From positions 62,001 to 126,000 of the forward strand of contig JACMJZ010000003.1 of the NCBI GenBank assembly GCA_014380365.1: a stretch of 64,000 bases of DNA, read 5' to 3'. Made by a program: the position numbers and the translations under genes. Positions within the stretch are counted from its first letter, which is position 1. Each line of letters opens with the position of its first letter. Under the pieces are notes generated by a model. It was given only the letters and a program-made list of their open reading frames with translations. It did no database searches and was not told the origin of the DNA. Positions 52,301 through 60,531 of the stretch are shown here, in pieces. The DNA is from Pyrinomonadaceae bacterium (GTDB lineage Bacteria > Acidobacteriota > Blastocatellia > Pyrinomonadales > Pyrinomonadaceae).

Positions 52301-53403
52301 CCGTGTGGAACGACGCTGAAGCCCCGGAGCCTCCGGCTAATTTAACTGCCACGCTCAAGGGGGCGGTGATTCACCGTTTCTGCGAAACCTATACGACGGG
52401 CGAAGCGCTGGAGGATGCGCTGCGGCGAAGCTTCGACGATGTAATACGCAGCAGACAGGCGGAGCTGGCGGACCGTCTGGTTGAGATTAATTTTGAGGCT
52501 GGCGTGGCCGAGTTGCTGCCACTCGCGCAAAACTATTTGTCCAGCGGGGTGTTTGAACGGGTCGAGCGCGCCCGCGCCCTGTCAGAACCACCTGCGTTAG
52601 CGGGTGGGCCTCCGAGCTTGAATAACAAGTTTCCCTCGGGTCGCCGCGTTGAAGCCGGCATCTGGAGCGAACTGAGTTTTCGGGTGCGGCGGCCGCTGGG
52701 TATTCTGAGCGGTGCGATCGATAAACTGCTCGTCACTCCGGCTGCCAATGGCAAAGGCTTCGACGTCGAGATCATCGACTTCAAAACCAATCGCCTGCGA
52801 ATTCGCGCGGGAGTATCTGCTTCTTCTCTGGGACCGCGGGCGTCTCGCCCGCACAGCGCTGACGGAGATGCCAAGTTGAGTGTAACGGAAGGTGTGCGGG
52901 CGATACAGCACCCTAGCGGGGATGCCCCGCCGGGGACCCCGCGACGCCCGCGGTCCCAGCAGAGAGTTGAACAGTTTGCTTTTGACTTCACGGCTGCGGT
53001 AACAAAGGCGGAAGACACAATTCCTCTCGAGTTTGCTCTCGACGACCAGGTGCGCATTGCGGCTTCGGATTATCAGCTTCAGATGCAGGCTTACGCATTG
53101 GCTGTCAGTGAACTAATGCCTGCGTTGATGAAAGACCAATCTTCCATTATTTCCACGCTCCATTTTCTGGAGCCCAATGTGGAGTTCCACCTCGACCCGG
53201 AACTGCTGCGGCCGGAAGCATGCGCGCGAGCCATCGATGAGGCAATGATGGAGATCGCTGCTTCCAGAGAGCCCGGGCAATTTCCTGTGCGGCCCGCCCG
53301 ACATTGCCGCATCTGTAATTTTCTTGGCATCTGTCCACCTGGACGCGACTGGCTTCGCTCGATAGGTTCGGAATACCGCCTTCAGGCGGGTTCGACCCAA
53401 TAA
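49333..53403 (+). CDS. addA: AddA-type helicase-nuclease subunit
   Basis: 1356 residues. SF1A helicase: Walker A SVTAGPGSGKTTVLVERY (motif at 29-37), VAITFTNRAANEMRERL (motif Ia), VDEFQDTNGLQRALLEQLV (motif II), IYGFRGADVDVFHEM (III), VKLMTIHQAKGLEFPVVIIPEL (V) and LLYVAATRAQDRLILSG (VI). The C-terminal nuclease has GAVIHRFCETY, GAIDKLLV, VEIIDFKTNR and QLQMQAYALAV, and ends in CRICNFLGICP. The linker between helicase and nuclease contains two repeat-derived insertions: about residues 1083-1100 (SEPPALAGGPPSLNN) and about 1165-1215 (LGPRASRPHSADGD, PSGDAPPGTPRRPRS). The C-terminal GSEYRLQAGSTQ is encoded by the 53370-53439 hairpin. Confidence 0.93.
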   Translation: MSLPTQKHELLPEQAAAAYEIDKHISVTAGPGSGKTTVLVERYLHILRQHPELNIDQIVAITFTNRAANEMRERLRAGLNQILQAATGEERRRWLAYKRTLDGAVITTIHGFCARLLREFPVEARIDPQFLLLDEHRAAMLLESTVEAALTEFISSGHVAISRLTLGVGRGKLAEALAQLYRDVRGQGLTPAELAMKTARSHATENDHAQALVELSHAMNEFLAVRRTTAAQKLNQAEVASGWRSFQPLIQDIPEVENLADYCRSIEGFRSLRPPARAELKPYVNALDQLIWEKDLAGRVPQISLDLFARDYALELVNVLSRIDERLNEEKKKPSALDFDDLEIRTLELLNHPEVITRAAERYKFFLVDEFQDTNGLQRALLEQLVLRTGRRDSANLFIVGDGKQSIYGFRGADVDVFHEMTATLVDAGGEETPLRLNFRSQPPLISFFNYLFAQLFQPKEEVVPQDLKQLGYVSHELSESKREVRDSGPLVELMITTEASGEDNDPKAEQSSRELDAEQLALRIIALTAGSAPSVRYSDIALLFRAMTNIQTYESAFRRANIPYQTVLGRGFYERPEITDLIQLLRFLDNKTDEIALAAVLRSPLWGISDNALLALRCGPGLTESGEAETEQLLRHFTQTRRLVRALREHRNIAFISDEEHELLDRASALINELIARRHHYALGDLLRFAVEQSEYLTVVAANFDGAQRLANVERLFTLAERFERSGTHLIRDFVRYVEEFEAIGSRESEGQIDEAANAVKLMTIHQAKGLEFPVVIIPELQRRSRVSDNWFLLDRHRGLTLKVPDGRGKQVAGCAFSSFEQRHGWREEFESMRLLYVAATRAQDRLILSGTTKDLASLDGKSDTWLKWIWQSLGLPEQRQSGIVNLAEGAQIELTLNLADEPQAEIARATDAAPGDAIAAIAAIGAIGQIAENAGSLIDAFPLLRPIEVTDSTAVHRFSVTQLINYQRCPRQYYFDRILHLPSADQIAVWNDAEAPEPPANLTATLKGAVIHRFCETYTTGEALEDALRRSFDDVIRSRQAELADRLVEINFEAGVAELLPLAQNYLSSGVFERVERARALSEPPALAGGPPSLNNKFPSGRRVEAGIWSELSFRVRRPLGILSGAIDKLLVTPAANGKGFDVEIIDFKTNRLRIRAGVSASSLGPRASRPHSADGDAKLSVTEGVRAIQHPSGDAPPGTPRRPRSQQRVEQFAFDFTAAVTKAEDTIPLEFALDDQVRIAASDYQLQMQAYALAVSELMPALMKDQSSIISTLHFLEPNVEFHLDPELLRPEACARAIDEAMMEIAASREPGQFPVRPARHCRICNFLGICPPGRDWLRSIGSEYRLQAGSTQ
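52581..52610. repeat. Repeat half-arm inside addA
   Basis: GTCAGAACCACCTGCGTTAG and the following 10 nt match the left arm of the 45286-45368 element at about 26 of 30 positions. In frame it encodes SEPPALAGGP. Confidence 0.7.
52829..52958. repeat. Complete inverted repeat inside addA coding sequence
   Basis: TGGGACCGCGGGCGTC (52829-52844) and GACGCCCGCGGTCCCA (52943-52958) are perfect 16-bp arms. The interior contains a further palindromic cggggatgccccgccgggga word that also occurs in opcA near 22593-22620. The whole 130-nt element stays in frame and adds about 43 residues between the nuclease motifs. Confidence 0.85.
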
Positions 53404-53439
53404 TGCTGGTCAATAAAGCCCGTCTTAAGGCGGTACTCC
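53370..53439. terminator. Inverted repeat at the convergent addA/TPM ends
   Basis: GGAATACCGCCTTCAGGCGGG (53370-53390, shown in part as ATACCGCCTTCAGGCGGG) and CCGTCTTAAGGCGGTACTCC (53420-53439) pair with four mismatches. The left arm codes for the last residues of AddA. As the only structure between two convergent genes it probably ends both transcripts. Confidence 0.65.
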
Positions 53440-53462
53440 AAACAACGCGGCTCGGCTGTTTG

Positions 53463-56400
53463 CTATTTGCTGATTGCTGATGAGGGCCTTGGAACTGGCG
53501 AACCAACAAAGTCCAAATCCTTCACGTCATCGCTCACGACGGGCAAAACCTTGTCTGCCGGCTCAAACGTCAATCCATCCTTCGAGGGAATGATTCGGTA
53601 GCTACGGCTCGAAGTTGAAGCCGCCACGGTGAAAGAATAGTTTCCCTGCTCGTCAGTCGTTGAAGCCAACACTGTTCCCTGCGGACTAATCAAGACGACC
53701 ACAATATTCCCGAGCGGATTACCTTGTGAGTCCTTCACTCGTCCTGTAACGGTTACCGTTTCCCGCACTCGCGCAGGCGTTTCGCTCGGCGCGGCTGCGG
53801 GTAAGGCTTCGGGTGTCGGCGTCGCCACCGGTGCAGCATCAGGCGGTGCGGGCGTCGGCTCCGGCTGCGCTGGAGTCACAGTTTGCGGCGTTGGCACTTC
53901 GGGACTTGGTGACGCAGGTTTTTCGGGAGATGGCTCCGGTGCCGCCTTCACGGGCGAGACGCCCGTGCCACTTTCCTCTGACGTCGCGGACGACTGAACC
54001 GCGGGACTGGCGGAATCATTAAGGACCTGGGGAGCCGGTTGAGCGGATGGCTCAGCAATCGGCTGGGTGCCGCCGGCCGCGCCGATTCGTTCGTCGAGTC
54101 CCGCAAGCGAACCATTGATCTTCTTATAGAGTTGCGCGATCACCCCTCGCCTGATTTCATCCGGCTCGCCGGCGTTGTAACTCCTGATATAGCTGGCCAA
54201 CGCTTCTTCCTTCTTGTCCTGCACGTCGAGCACGGCGCCCAAATGCCAAAGCGCGGTGCGCCATGCGGGTGTTCCTTCCGGAAGGATGTTCACGGCGCGC
54301 TTCAGGTGGTCGGATGCTTCGGGGAGCTTGTCCTGATGGTAAAGCGCCCAACCCGTCAGGTCCTCGATGCGTCCGCGCAACAGATTAGAGAGCACATTGC
54401 GCGGCGCCTCCGCCACGCTGGGTGTGCCTCCGGAGGCGATGGCCCGGGCACGAAGTTCGCGATACTCCTCCGCCTGAACTGCAAGCGTCGCCATCGGAAT
54501 GCTCAACCCCGCCTCAGCGCTACTCCGCGCTTCCTGTGCGAGTTCATAAACTGTCTGGAAGGCAATTCTCTTACGCAGCAGTTGGTCGGCAGCATACAGT
54601 TGCCGGTAAACGCGCAAGTTGTCGTGACCTGAGCTGAATTCCCTGGCCGCGGCGATGGCGCCTTCCTCGTTAATTGATCCACCACTATTCCCCTGGTTAA
54701 TAAGTGCGGTAAACGTTAACAGCGCCTTGAGGATTTTCGCATTGGCCTCACTATCGGCAGCCGTAAACTGGAAAACACTGGCCCGGCGCTCGGGTGCGAG
54801 CAACTCAACAAAGGTAAGACCGCGGGCAGCAGCGCGGCCGGCCAGTCTCGCTTCGATCTGATTGTCTTTCATTCCAAACGTCGTCGTCAGAATCTCGGAG
54901 GCTTCACCGTAAAGCCCGGTGGAAGCGAGTGTGCTCGCCAACTCATAGTCGAGGGTGGGGAACTTTCCATACTGTCGCGCGTAACGAAGCGCGCGTTCCG
55001 CTTCGAGCGGTTTTTGCTGCGCGGTTAACGCACGCGCCACTGCCACGTAAGACCAGGTGTACCGCGGCTCGATCTCGATCGCCTTCGCTCCAAACGTTAT
55101 CGCGGAGTCCATCTCGTTGTGTGCCGCATACCAGTAGGCAGCGCCCGCGAGGAGCGCGAGGTTTCGCGGATCAGCCTCGAGAGCTTTATCAAACTCGACT
55201 TTGGCTTCATCCTTCCGGCCAAGATCCAAAAGCGAAAGCACCAGGCCGGCGCGCGCTGATTTATCCTTCGGCTCGGCATCGAGCTGTTGCCGGTAGAGCG
55301 CCAGGGCCTCTTCCGATTTCCCTAAGGCACGGCTGAGGTCCGCCAGACTCCGCCGCGCCGCTTTTGAATTTGGGTCGAGCTCCAGGGCGCGTTTGTATTC
55401 AGCGGCCGCTTCGTCGAGTCGGAGCGAAATGTGCAAACCCAGTCCCAGAGCCTGATGTGCTTCGGCCATGTTGGGAGCAATTTTGACAACCTGTTCGGCA
55501 ATCCTTACCGCTTCGCTACCTTGTTCAGTGCCAAGATAAAAACCTGAAACAGCCAGCAGGTGCTTCGGATCGCCGCCAAACTTCGCTTCGATACTCTTTG
55601 CGGCATTCGTCGCGGCGGCGCGTTCACCCCGCAGATAGAGGTTCAAGGGGATTTGGGAAATTACCCCGGAAAACAATCGCTCCGAAGCGTCGAGTGGGGC
55701 TTCGGCAATGGCCAGCATCAGCTGTTCAATCCCGCCCGCACTGTCACCTTTCTTCAAGCGTTCATCGCCGACAGCCGCCCGGGCGCTGACGAGCAATTCG
55801 GTTGCGCGGCTTCTGGACTTTGAAACGGGGTGCGTATCGAGAAATGCTTTGAGCAATGCGACCCGGGCTTCCACGGGCTTAGTCAGCGTGAGTTCCACCT
55901 CTTCGGATTCATCGTCATCATTGACCGCTTCTTTGGTTCTTTCCGGCCCCTTTGTTTTGGACGAATTGTTTTCGTCGCGAGTTACCGACCTTGATCTCGT
56001 CCCCGTTGCCGCTGTTGGGTTACTCGACGCAGGAGCTGGTGCCGTTGTTACCGCCGCCGGCGACAGGTCAACAGGCGATTCAGACACTGAAGCCGGCCTC
56101 GTTTTTTCCGGCGTTGGGTCGGCAGTGACGATAGGCGTAACGCTTGCGGTCGAATCTACCTGACGCGGCGAAGCAAAGTCATCGGCGTTCAATCCCAGCT
56201 TATTCGCCATCGCACTCACAAAATGTCGGACGCTGGCCTCCAACCCTTCGTTGAATTGGCCGGCCTCAACATTCATGCGCATGAGTTGAGTCATTTGACC
56301 CAGCACACCCTCCGGCAGTTGGCTCTGCACTGATCTGCTAAACCGAGTGAATGAGGTCTTCTCATCAATAGCCAGCACCAGCAAAAGACTCTTCTTCGAA

Positions 56401-56714
56401 CTTGTGCGAGAGCCAACGCCCCAGTCTTCCGCCAGATCTCGCGAAAAATCGAAGATGTCCTGCCCGCCAGTCGATGCCACAACTGCGATGTCAAACTCAA
56501 TACCGGTTTTCTGTTTCACATTCGCCAGAATGTTTTCCAGTTGCTGTCTGGTCTTCTCGCTTACCACACCAGTGAAGTCGCTAACGTGCCCCGTCCGCGC
56601 CGGCAGTTGGGTTTTCGTCTGCGCAAACTGGGTTACGCTGGCGAAACAAAACAGTGCCAGGCAGCCGCTCGTTAACAATATCAATCTGATTTTCCGACGA
56701 TCGAGTATTCTCAT
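53463..56714 (-). CDS. Secreted TPM-domain, TPR-repeat and carboxypeptidase-regulatory-like protein
   Basis: 1083 residues. Residues 1-33 form a signal peptide. Residues 40-175 are a TPM domain (GHVSDFTGVVSEKTRQQLENILANVKQKTGIEFDIAVVA; EDWGVGSRTSSKKSLLLVLAIDEK), a fold found in photosystem repair and membrane-protein-quality proteins. A Ser/Thr/Pro linker (about 195-265) leads to many TPR units (AEAHQALGLGLHISLRLDEAAAEYKRALELDPNSKAARRSLADL is the clearest). A Pro/Ala/Glu-rich spacer (about 890-1000) precedes a C-terminal carboxypeptidase-regulatory-like beta domain (VTGRVKDSQGNPLGNIVVVLIS, DEQGNYSFTV). Probably exported. The last residues SSAISK derive from an atcagcaatcagcaaa repeat. Confidence 0.82.
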   Translation of the reverse strand: MRILDRRKIRLILLTSGCLALFCFASVTQFAQTKTQLPARTGHVSDFTGVVSEKTRQQLENILANVKQKTGIEFDIAVVASTGGQDIFDFSRDLAEDWGVGSRTSSKKSLLLVLAIDEKTSFTRFSRSVQSQLPEGVLGQMTQLMRMNVEAGQFNEGLEASVRHFVSAMANKLGLNADDFASPRQVDSTASVTPIVTADPTPEKTRPASVSESPVDLSPAAVTTAPAPASSNPTAATGTRSRSVTRDENNSSKTKGPERTKEAVNDDDESEEVELTLTKPVEARVALLKAFLDTHPVSKSRSRATELLVSARAAVGDERLKKGDSAGGIEQLMLAIAEAPLDASERLFSGVISQIPLNLYLRGERAAATNAAKSIEAKFGGDPKHLLAVSGFYLGTEQGSEAVRIAEQVVKIAPNMAEAHQALGLGLHISLRLDEAAAEYKRALELDPNSKAARRSLADLSRALGKSEEALALYRQQLDAEPKDKSARAGLVLSLLDLGRKDEAKVEFDKALEADPRNLALLAGAAYWYAAHNEMDSAITFGAKAIEIEPRYTWSYVAVARALTAQQKPLEAERALRYARQYGKFPTLDYELASTLASTGLYGEASEILTTTFGMKDNQIEARLAGRAAARGLTFVELLAPERRASVFQFTAADSEANAKILKALLTFTALINQGNSGGSINEEGAIAAAREFSSGHDNLRVYRQLYAADQLLRKRIAFQTVYELAQEARSSAEAGLSIPMATLAVQAEEYRELRARAIASGGTPSVAEAPRNVLSNLLRGRIEDLTGWALYHQDKLPEASDHLKRAVNILPEGTPAWRTALWHLGAVLDVQDKKEEALASYIRSYNAGEPDEIRRGVIAQLYKKINGSLAGLDERIGAAGGTQPIAEPSAQPAPQVLNDSASPAVQSSATSEESGTGVSPVKAAPEPSPEKPASPSPEVPTPQTVTPAQPEPTPAPPDAAPVATPTPEALPAAAPSETPARVRETVTVTGRVKDSQGNPLGNIVVVLISPQGTVLASTTDEQGNYSFTVAASTSSRSYRIIPSKDGLTFEPADKVLPVVSDDVKDLDFVGSPVPRPSSAISK

Positions 56715-56861
56715 ATTTCGAGTCTCATAAAATTACAGTCTGAGTGGAAATGAACTACTTTGCGCGTGGCGCTCTTTCGAGTTTGACTAACGGGGAGAAG
56801 GTTGCGGTCCATGATAACATCGCGTGCTTTTCCCAGCGAACAGCGGACTTGGACGAGTCAA

Positions 56862-56950
56862 GAGGCGGGGCACTAGCCCGACCGTCAGGGAGGGCTCAGA
56901 TTGAAGACATAGAATAACGGAGCCCTCCCTTACGGTCGGGCTAATGCACC
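56862..56950. repeat. Second tagcccgaccgtcagggaggg inverted repeat
   Basis: TAGCCCGACCGTCAGGGAGG plus GCT (56874-56896) and its complement at 56921-56943 match at 22 of 23 positions. It separates divergent genes, and the right edge extends to the start of the next gene. Confidence 0.9.
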
Positions 56951-56968
56951 GGTCTATGCAACCGGCGG

Positions 56969-57553
56969 ATGCGATTGACGTTGGTTGGATTAATTTATGA
57001 GGTTGACGTGAGTGAACTCGACGAAGCATGGGCCATGGCACTGGCCGCCGCGGAAGATCGCGCCCGCGCTGCGGGACGCGCCGATCTAACTGAATATCTC
57101 TCCTTGCGCAACGCCAACGATCTGAAAAGGACGATCGGCAAAGACTGGTTGTTGGACACTTTTGCGAGCCTGGCCGCCGAAGCAAATGCTACCGGCGCGG
57201 CGATTCAAATCGCGCTTGAGGACAAGCATCGATTCAAGGTTGGCGATGCCAGCATGGTCGGCAGTAGCTTGAGTTTGGGAAAAGGTGTGCGAATGCTGCT
57301 GGTCGAAGTAGGCTGGCCCCGCATTCCGCGCGATGGATTCATTCGCGGCGGCGGCTTGGCTTTGGCAGGCATTCGACATTTTGGAATTAGAGGGGCGAAT
57401 CAAATACTTCGGCTTCTGCTCAACCGCGACGGTTCACCCTGTTGGGTAGTCGCAGGCAAGGTCGAAGGACATTCCGAGATCCACGAGGCCGACCTGCGAA
57501 AACACATAACCATCCTGCTTGACGACTCGCGCATTCGACCTCCGCACCACTAA
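56969..57553 (+). CDS. Hypothetical protein
   Basis: Not recognised. 194 residues, no signal peptide, no transmembrane segment. The start is uncertain: ATG 56969 has no good ribosome-binding site and lies 19 nt from a repeat edge; a GTG at 57008 is an alternative. Composition is balanced alpha/beta with Gly-rich turns (GSSLSLGKGVRMLLVEVGWPRIPRDGFIRGGGLALAG). The C-terminus is charged and ends HH. The long frame and codon usage favour a real gene. It is followed by a repeat and rsmI. Confidence 0.55.
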   Translation: MRLTLVGLIYEVDVSELDEAWAMALAAAEDRARAAGRADLTEYLSLRNANDLKRTIGKDWLLDTFASLAAEANATGAAIQIALEDKHRFKVGDASMVGSSLSLGKGVRMLLVEVGWPRIPRDGFIRGGGLALAGIRHFGIRGANQILRLLLNRDGSPCWVVAGKVEGHSEIHEADLRKHITILLDDSRIRPPHH

Positions 57554-57559
57554 GAAATA

Positions 57560-57661
57560 TCCGCAGATTGCGCCGATTCCACAGATTCAAGAACCGAGTA
57601 AACGTAAAGATCTCACCGCAGTTTGTTAACGCCAAGTCTCTTAATCGGCGTAATCTGTGGA
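57560..57661. repeat. Second tccgcagatta inverted repeat
   Basis: TCCGCAGATTGCGCCGATT (57560-57578) and AATCGGCGTAATCTGTGGA (57643-57661) pair with two mismatches or wobbles. Starts 7 nt after a stop codon. Confidence 0.85.
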
Positions 57662-57715
57662 TAGTGTCCTTCGGCTGTTAACGATTTCCGCACACTTGAT
57701 GACAGAATAGCCTGC

Positions 57716-58570
57716 ATGCCAGGTACCCTTTATCTCGTCGCGACTCCAATCGGCAATCTTGAAGACATCACTCATCGCGCCATCAGAATATTACTTGAGG
57801 TGAACGTCATTGCCTGTGAAGACACGCGGCACACACGGAAGCTCCTAAATCACTACGGCATAAAGACCCGAGCCATTAGCTATCACGAACACAACGAGCG
57901 TGACCGTGCGACTGAGTTGTTGAAGTTGCTGGAGGCGGGTTCGGACGTGGCAATAGTTTCCGATGCCGGCACGCCGGGGATTAGCGACCCGGGATTTCAA
58001 CTCGCTCGGTTGGCGATTGAGAGCGGCGTACAAGTCGTTCCCGTTCCCGGTCCAAGCGCGTTGATTGCGGCCCTGATCGCTTCAGGTCTGCCGACGGATG
58101 AATTCTTGTTTGGCGGATTTCTGCCGGCGCGTTCAGGCGCGCGCCGCACGCGCCTGGCCGAGCTTCGTTCCACACCTGCCACGCTGATCTTTTATGAAGC
58201 GCCACACCGCATCGCCGCCACGCTCCGAGACGCATTTGAAATACTCGGCGAGCGCGAAGCGGTCGTCGCCAGAGAGCTAACGAAAATTCACGAAGAGATT
58301 GCGCGTGGAAGGTTAAGCGAGCTGGCGACGCGCTTTTCGACTCGGGAACGTGCCCGCGGCGAGATGGTTTTAATCATTGACCGGGCTGTGATCGAAAGCG
58401 AAACGAAAACTGAAGCAGCTGCGGCGAGCCTCGCGGAGTTAGTTACGACGCTGGAGAATGAAGGGGTTGATCACCGAACGGCGTTGAAGAAAGCCGCGCG
58501 CGCCCTGGGGCTCTCTCGTGATGAAGCCTATAGACGCCTGGTCGCCGAACGCGGACATAGAAGGATTTAG
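57716..58570 (+). CDS. rsmI: 16S rRNA 2'-O-ribose C1402 methyltransferase
   Basis: SAM-dependent methylation of C1402 of 16S rRNA in the P-site. 284 residues, full length. Signatures: PGTLYLVATPIGNLEDITHRAIRIL at the N-terminus, EDTRHTRKLLNHYGI (35-50), VAIVSDAGTPGISDPGFQLAR, PVPGPSALIAALIASGLPTDEFLFGGFLP and FYEAPHRI. ATG 57716 gives the expected N-terminus. The C-terminal TALKKAARALGLSRDEAYRRL is the usual helical end. Confidence 0.97.
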   Translation: MPGTLYLVATPIGNLEDITHRAIRILLEVNVIACEDTRHTRKLLNHYGIKTRAISYHEHNERDRATELLKLLEAGSDVAIVSDAGTPGISDPGFQLARLAIESGVQVVPVPGPSALIAALIASGLPTDEFLFGGFLPARSGARRTRLAELRSTPATLIFYEAPHRIAATLRDAFEILGEREAVVARELTKIHEEIARGRLSELATRFSTRERARGEMVLIIDRAVIESETKTEAAAASLAELVTTLENEGVDHRTALKKAARALGLSRDEAYRRLVAERGHRRI

Positions 58571-58582
58571 CAGTAATCTCAT

Positions 58583-58630
58583 GGTTGGGAAGGTGTATAG
58601 ACCGGAGACATCCTAGACACCTTCCTGACC
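58583..58630. repeat. Hairpin between convergent rsmI and the M28 peptidase
   Basis: GGTTGGGAAGGTGT (58583-58596) and ACACCTTCCTGACC (58617-58630) pair with two mismatches, 20-nt loop. A relative of the ggttgggaaggcggg family. Probably ends one or both transcripts. Confidence 0.65.
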
Positions 58631-58694
58631 TTGAGACTCCCCTGCCTGAACCTGGCAGCTCCAGTTGAACGCTTCTCAATCGTTTATCTCCTGG

Positions 58695-60380
58695 CTAGTT
58701 CCCACTCAGCTGGGCCGGCAACGGCTTATCAACTTTCGGGCGCACGGGACGATTAGCCAATTCCCACAGCGTCATATATACAGTGCGCGTGATCTTCTCC
58801 ATCTTCTGGTAGTCGATCTTATCCGCCGAATCCCCGCGCCCGTGATAGTCTTCGTGCTCACCGTCGAAAAAGAAAACTATCGGAATCCCCTTGCGCGCGT
58901 AGTTGACGTGATCGCTGCGAAAGAAAAAGCGGTTCGGATCAGCCGGATCGTCGTAGCGATAGTCGTAGGTGAGATTCAAATACTGCTTGTTCACCGTCTC
59001 GGTTAGTACCCCCAGTTCCGTGCTCATCATTCTTGAGCCAATCACATAGATTTCATTAGGGCCCGAAAGATCCTTGTTTCGGAGATTCGTGTCACCTTCC
59101 TTTTTACTGCGCCCAATCATATCGATGTTGATTTGCGCCACGATGTTTTCGAGTGGGACGGTCGGATAGGCCGTGAAGTAACGCGAACCCCACAATCCTT
59201 TTTCTTCCCCTGCATGCCAGACAAAAAGTGCGGAGCGTTTTGGTCGCGCGGCTGCTCTTCCAAGTGCTTCGGCAATCCCGAGCAAGGCGGTGGTACCGGA
59301 ACCATCATCGTCTGCGCCGTTGTAGACCGAATCACCGTTCACGGCAGGCCCAGTGCCTACGTGATCGTAATGCGCACCCAGCGCCACGTATTCGTTTTTC
59401 AGAATCGGATCGCTGCCTTCAAATACGGCCACGACGTTTTGGGTCAGTGCCGCTTCGGATTTGACCTTTATAGTGATGGTGAGTTTCTTGTCCGGATGCA
59501 GCGCAAAGGATTCCGGCATTTGACCGCCATACCCCTGTTCGAAGAGTGACGCAGCGGTATGCTTCTCGCCCATAAACAAACTGTTCGTCAACCGGGGAGC
59601 AAGAATTATCCTGGGCAGCTGCGGCGCGGTGACCGTTTGAAACTTTTCCACTGTGCTGATGGGCCGTTCGGTGAGACGGTTACGATTGCGGTCCCAATTT
59701 GCCAGGTACTGGAAATCAGGAACGACAACAATACCCACGGCGCCCTTGCTGATGGCATACGCCACAGGGTTCATCCAATCTTCGCCCTGCTTGCCGGCGA
59801 GGTCGGCCCGGGTAAAGCCCCACGGCAATGCATTCAGCGGCGAAAAGATGACGACAATTTTTCCCTCCGGATCCACGGTTTTGTAGGGATCGATGTTTTT
59901 CGACTTGAAGAACCATCCACTTCCCGCAAACACGAGAGGGGCGGTGACATCGCCATTGGCTGCCATTGGAATGTAATCGTCGCCGAATACCAGCGGTTCA
60001 CCGTTGAGTTGCACCCTGGTCGCAGCCAGGTCAATCAACTCTTTGCGCATCGTGATCTTTTGAAAGAACGTGCCGTCGCCGCCCGCAGGTTTGAATCCCC
60101 AACGCGACAAGTTTGTGGCGAGAAATTTCGCCGTGATATCGAGCCCGCGCGAAGGCGTGTCCCTGCCTTCCATCTCATCAGAGGCGATAAAGGAGAGGTA
60201 GTCTTTTAGTTGTGCTGCCGTGATTGTGTCCGCGCCCCTTTGCGTTGCGAGCGAAGCGGGTGTGGTCTTGGCCGGTCGATTGGATTTACGCTGGGCAACT
60301 ACTCCCAGCCCGGGCAGAGTTGTTGAAAAACTGAAGACGAGCACGCTCGCCAGGACAACTGTTCCAAGTAATCTTCGCAT
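58695..60380 (-). CDS. M28-family zinc metallopeptidase, secreted
   Basis: 561 residues with CGGAG before ATG 60380 and an N-terminal signal peptide (MRRLLGTVVLASVLVFSFS). A PA-type insert is suggested by the region around 120-230. The catalytic domain has the M28 metal and catalytic residues: LGAHYDHVGTGP (His, Asp), NGADDDGSGTTALLGIAEALG (bridging Asp), WHAGEEKGLWGSRYF (Glu-Glu), NIDMIGRS (Asp) and a C-terminal RSDHVNYARKGIP (His). Likely an aminopeptidase that trims peptides in the periplasm or outside. The C-terminal 80 residues contain a conserved EHEDYHGRGDSADKIDY segment. The upstream gap holds a repeat. Confidence 0.93.
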   Translation of the reverse strand: MRRLLGTVVLASVLVFSFSTTLPGLGVVAQRKSNRPAKTTPASLATQRGADTITAAQLKDYLSFIASDEMEGRDTPSRGLDITAKFLATNLSRWGFKPAGGDGTFFQKITMRKELIDLAATRVQLNGEPLVFGDDYIPMAANGDVTAPLVFAGSGWFFKSKNIDPYKTVDPEGKIVVIFSPLNALPWGFTRADLAGKQGEDWMNPVAYAISKGAVGIVVVPDFQYLANWDRNRNRLTERPISTVEKFQTVTAPQLPRIILAPRLTNSLFMGEKHTAASLFEQGYGGQMPESFALHPDKKLTITIKVKSEAALTQNVVAVFEGSDPILKNEYVALGAHYDHVGTGPAVNGDSVYNGADDDGSGTTALLGIAEALGRAAARPKRSALFVWHAGEEKGLWGSRYFTAYPTVPLENIVAQINIDMIGRSKKEGDTNLRNKDLSGPNEIYVIGSRMMSTELGVLTETVNKQYLNLTYDYRYDDPADPNRFFFRSDHVNYARKGIPIVFFFDGEHEDYHGRGDSADKIDYQKMEKITRTVYMTLWELANRPVRPKVDKPLPAQLSGN

Positions 60381-60410
60381 GGATTCTCCGGTTAATTTGG
60401 CTTCCCGAAA

Positions 60411-60515
60411 CTAGCAGCCGCGCGGATTCGCGCGGATAAACGCGGATCTGACTAGACAACTAGTACAACTGATCCAGTTTTCGGATTCGCGTCATCCGCG
60501 TTAATCCGCGGCTAA
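60411..60515. repeat. Inverted repeat, gcggattcgcgcggataaacgcgg family
   Basis: Iterated GCGGAT words at 60421-60447 face TCCGCGTTAATCCGCGGCTA at 60495-60514, with TAGCAGCCGCG/CGCGGCTA as outer arms. Between two same-strand genes, the M28 peptidase and pntB ends. Confidence 0.8.
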
Positions 60516-60531
60516 TAATCAGTCACAAAAA

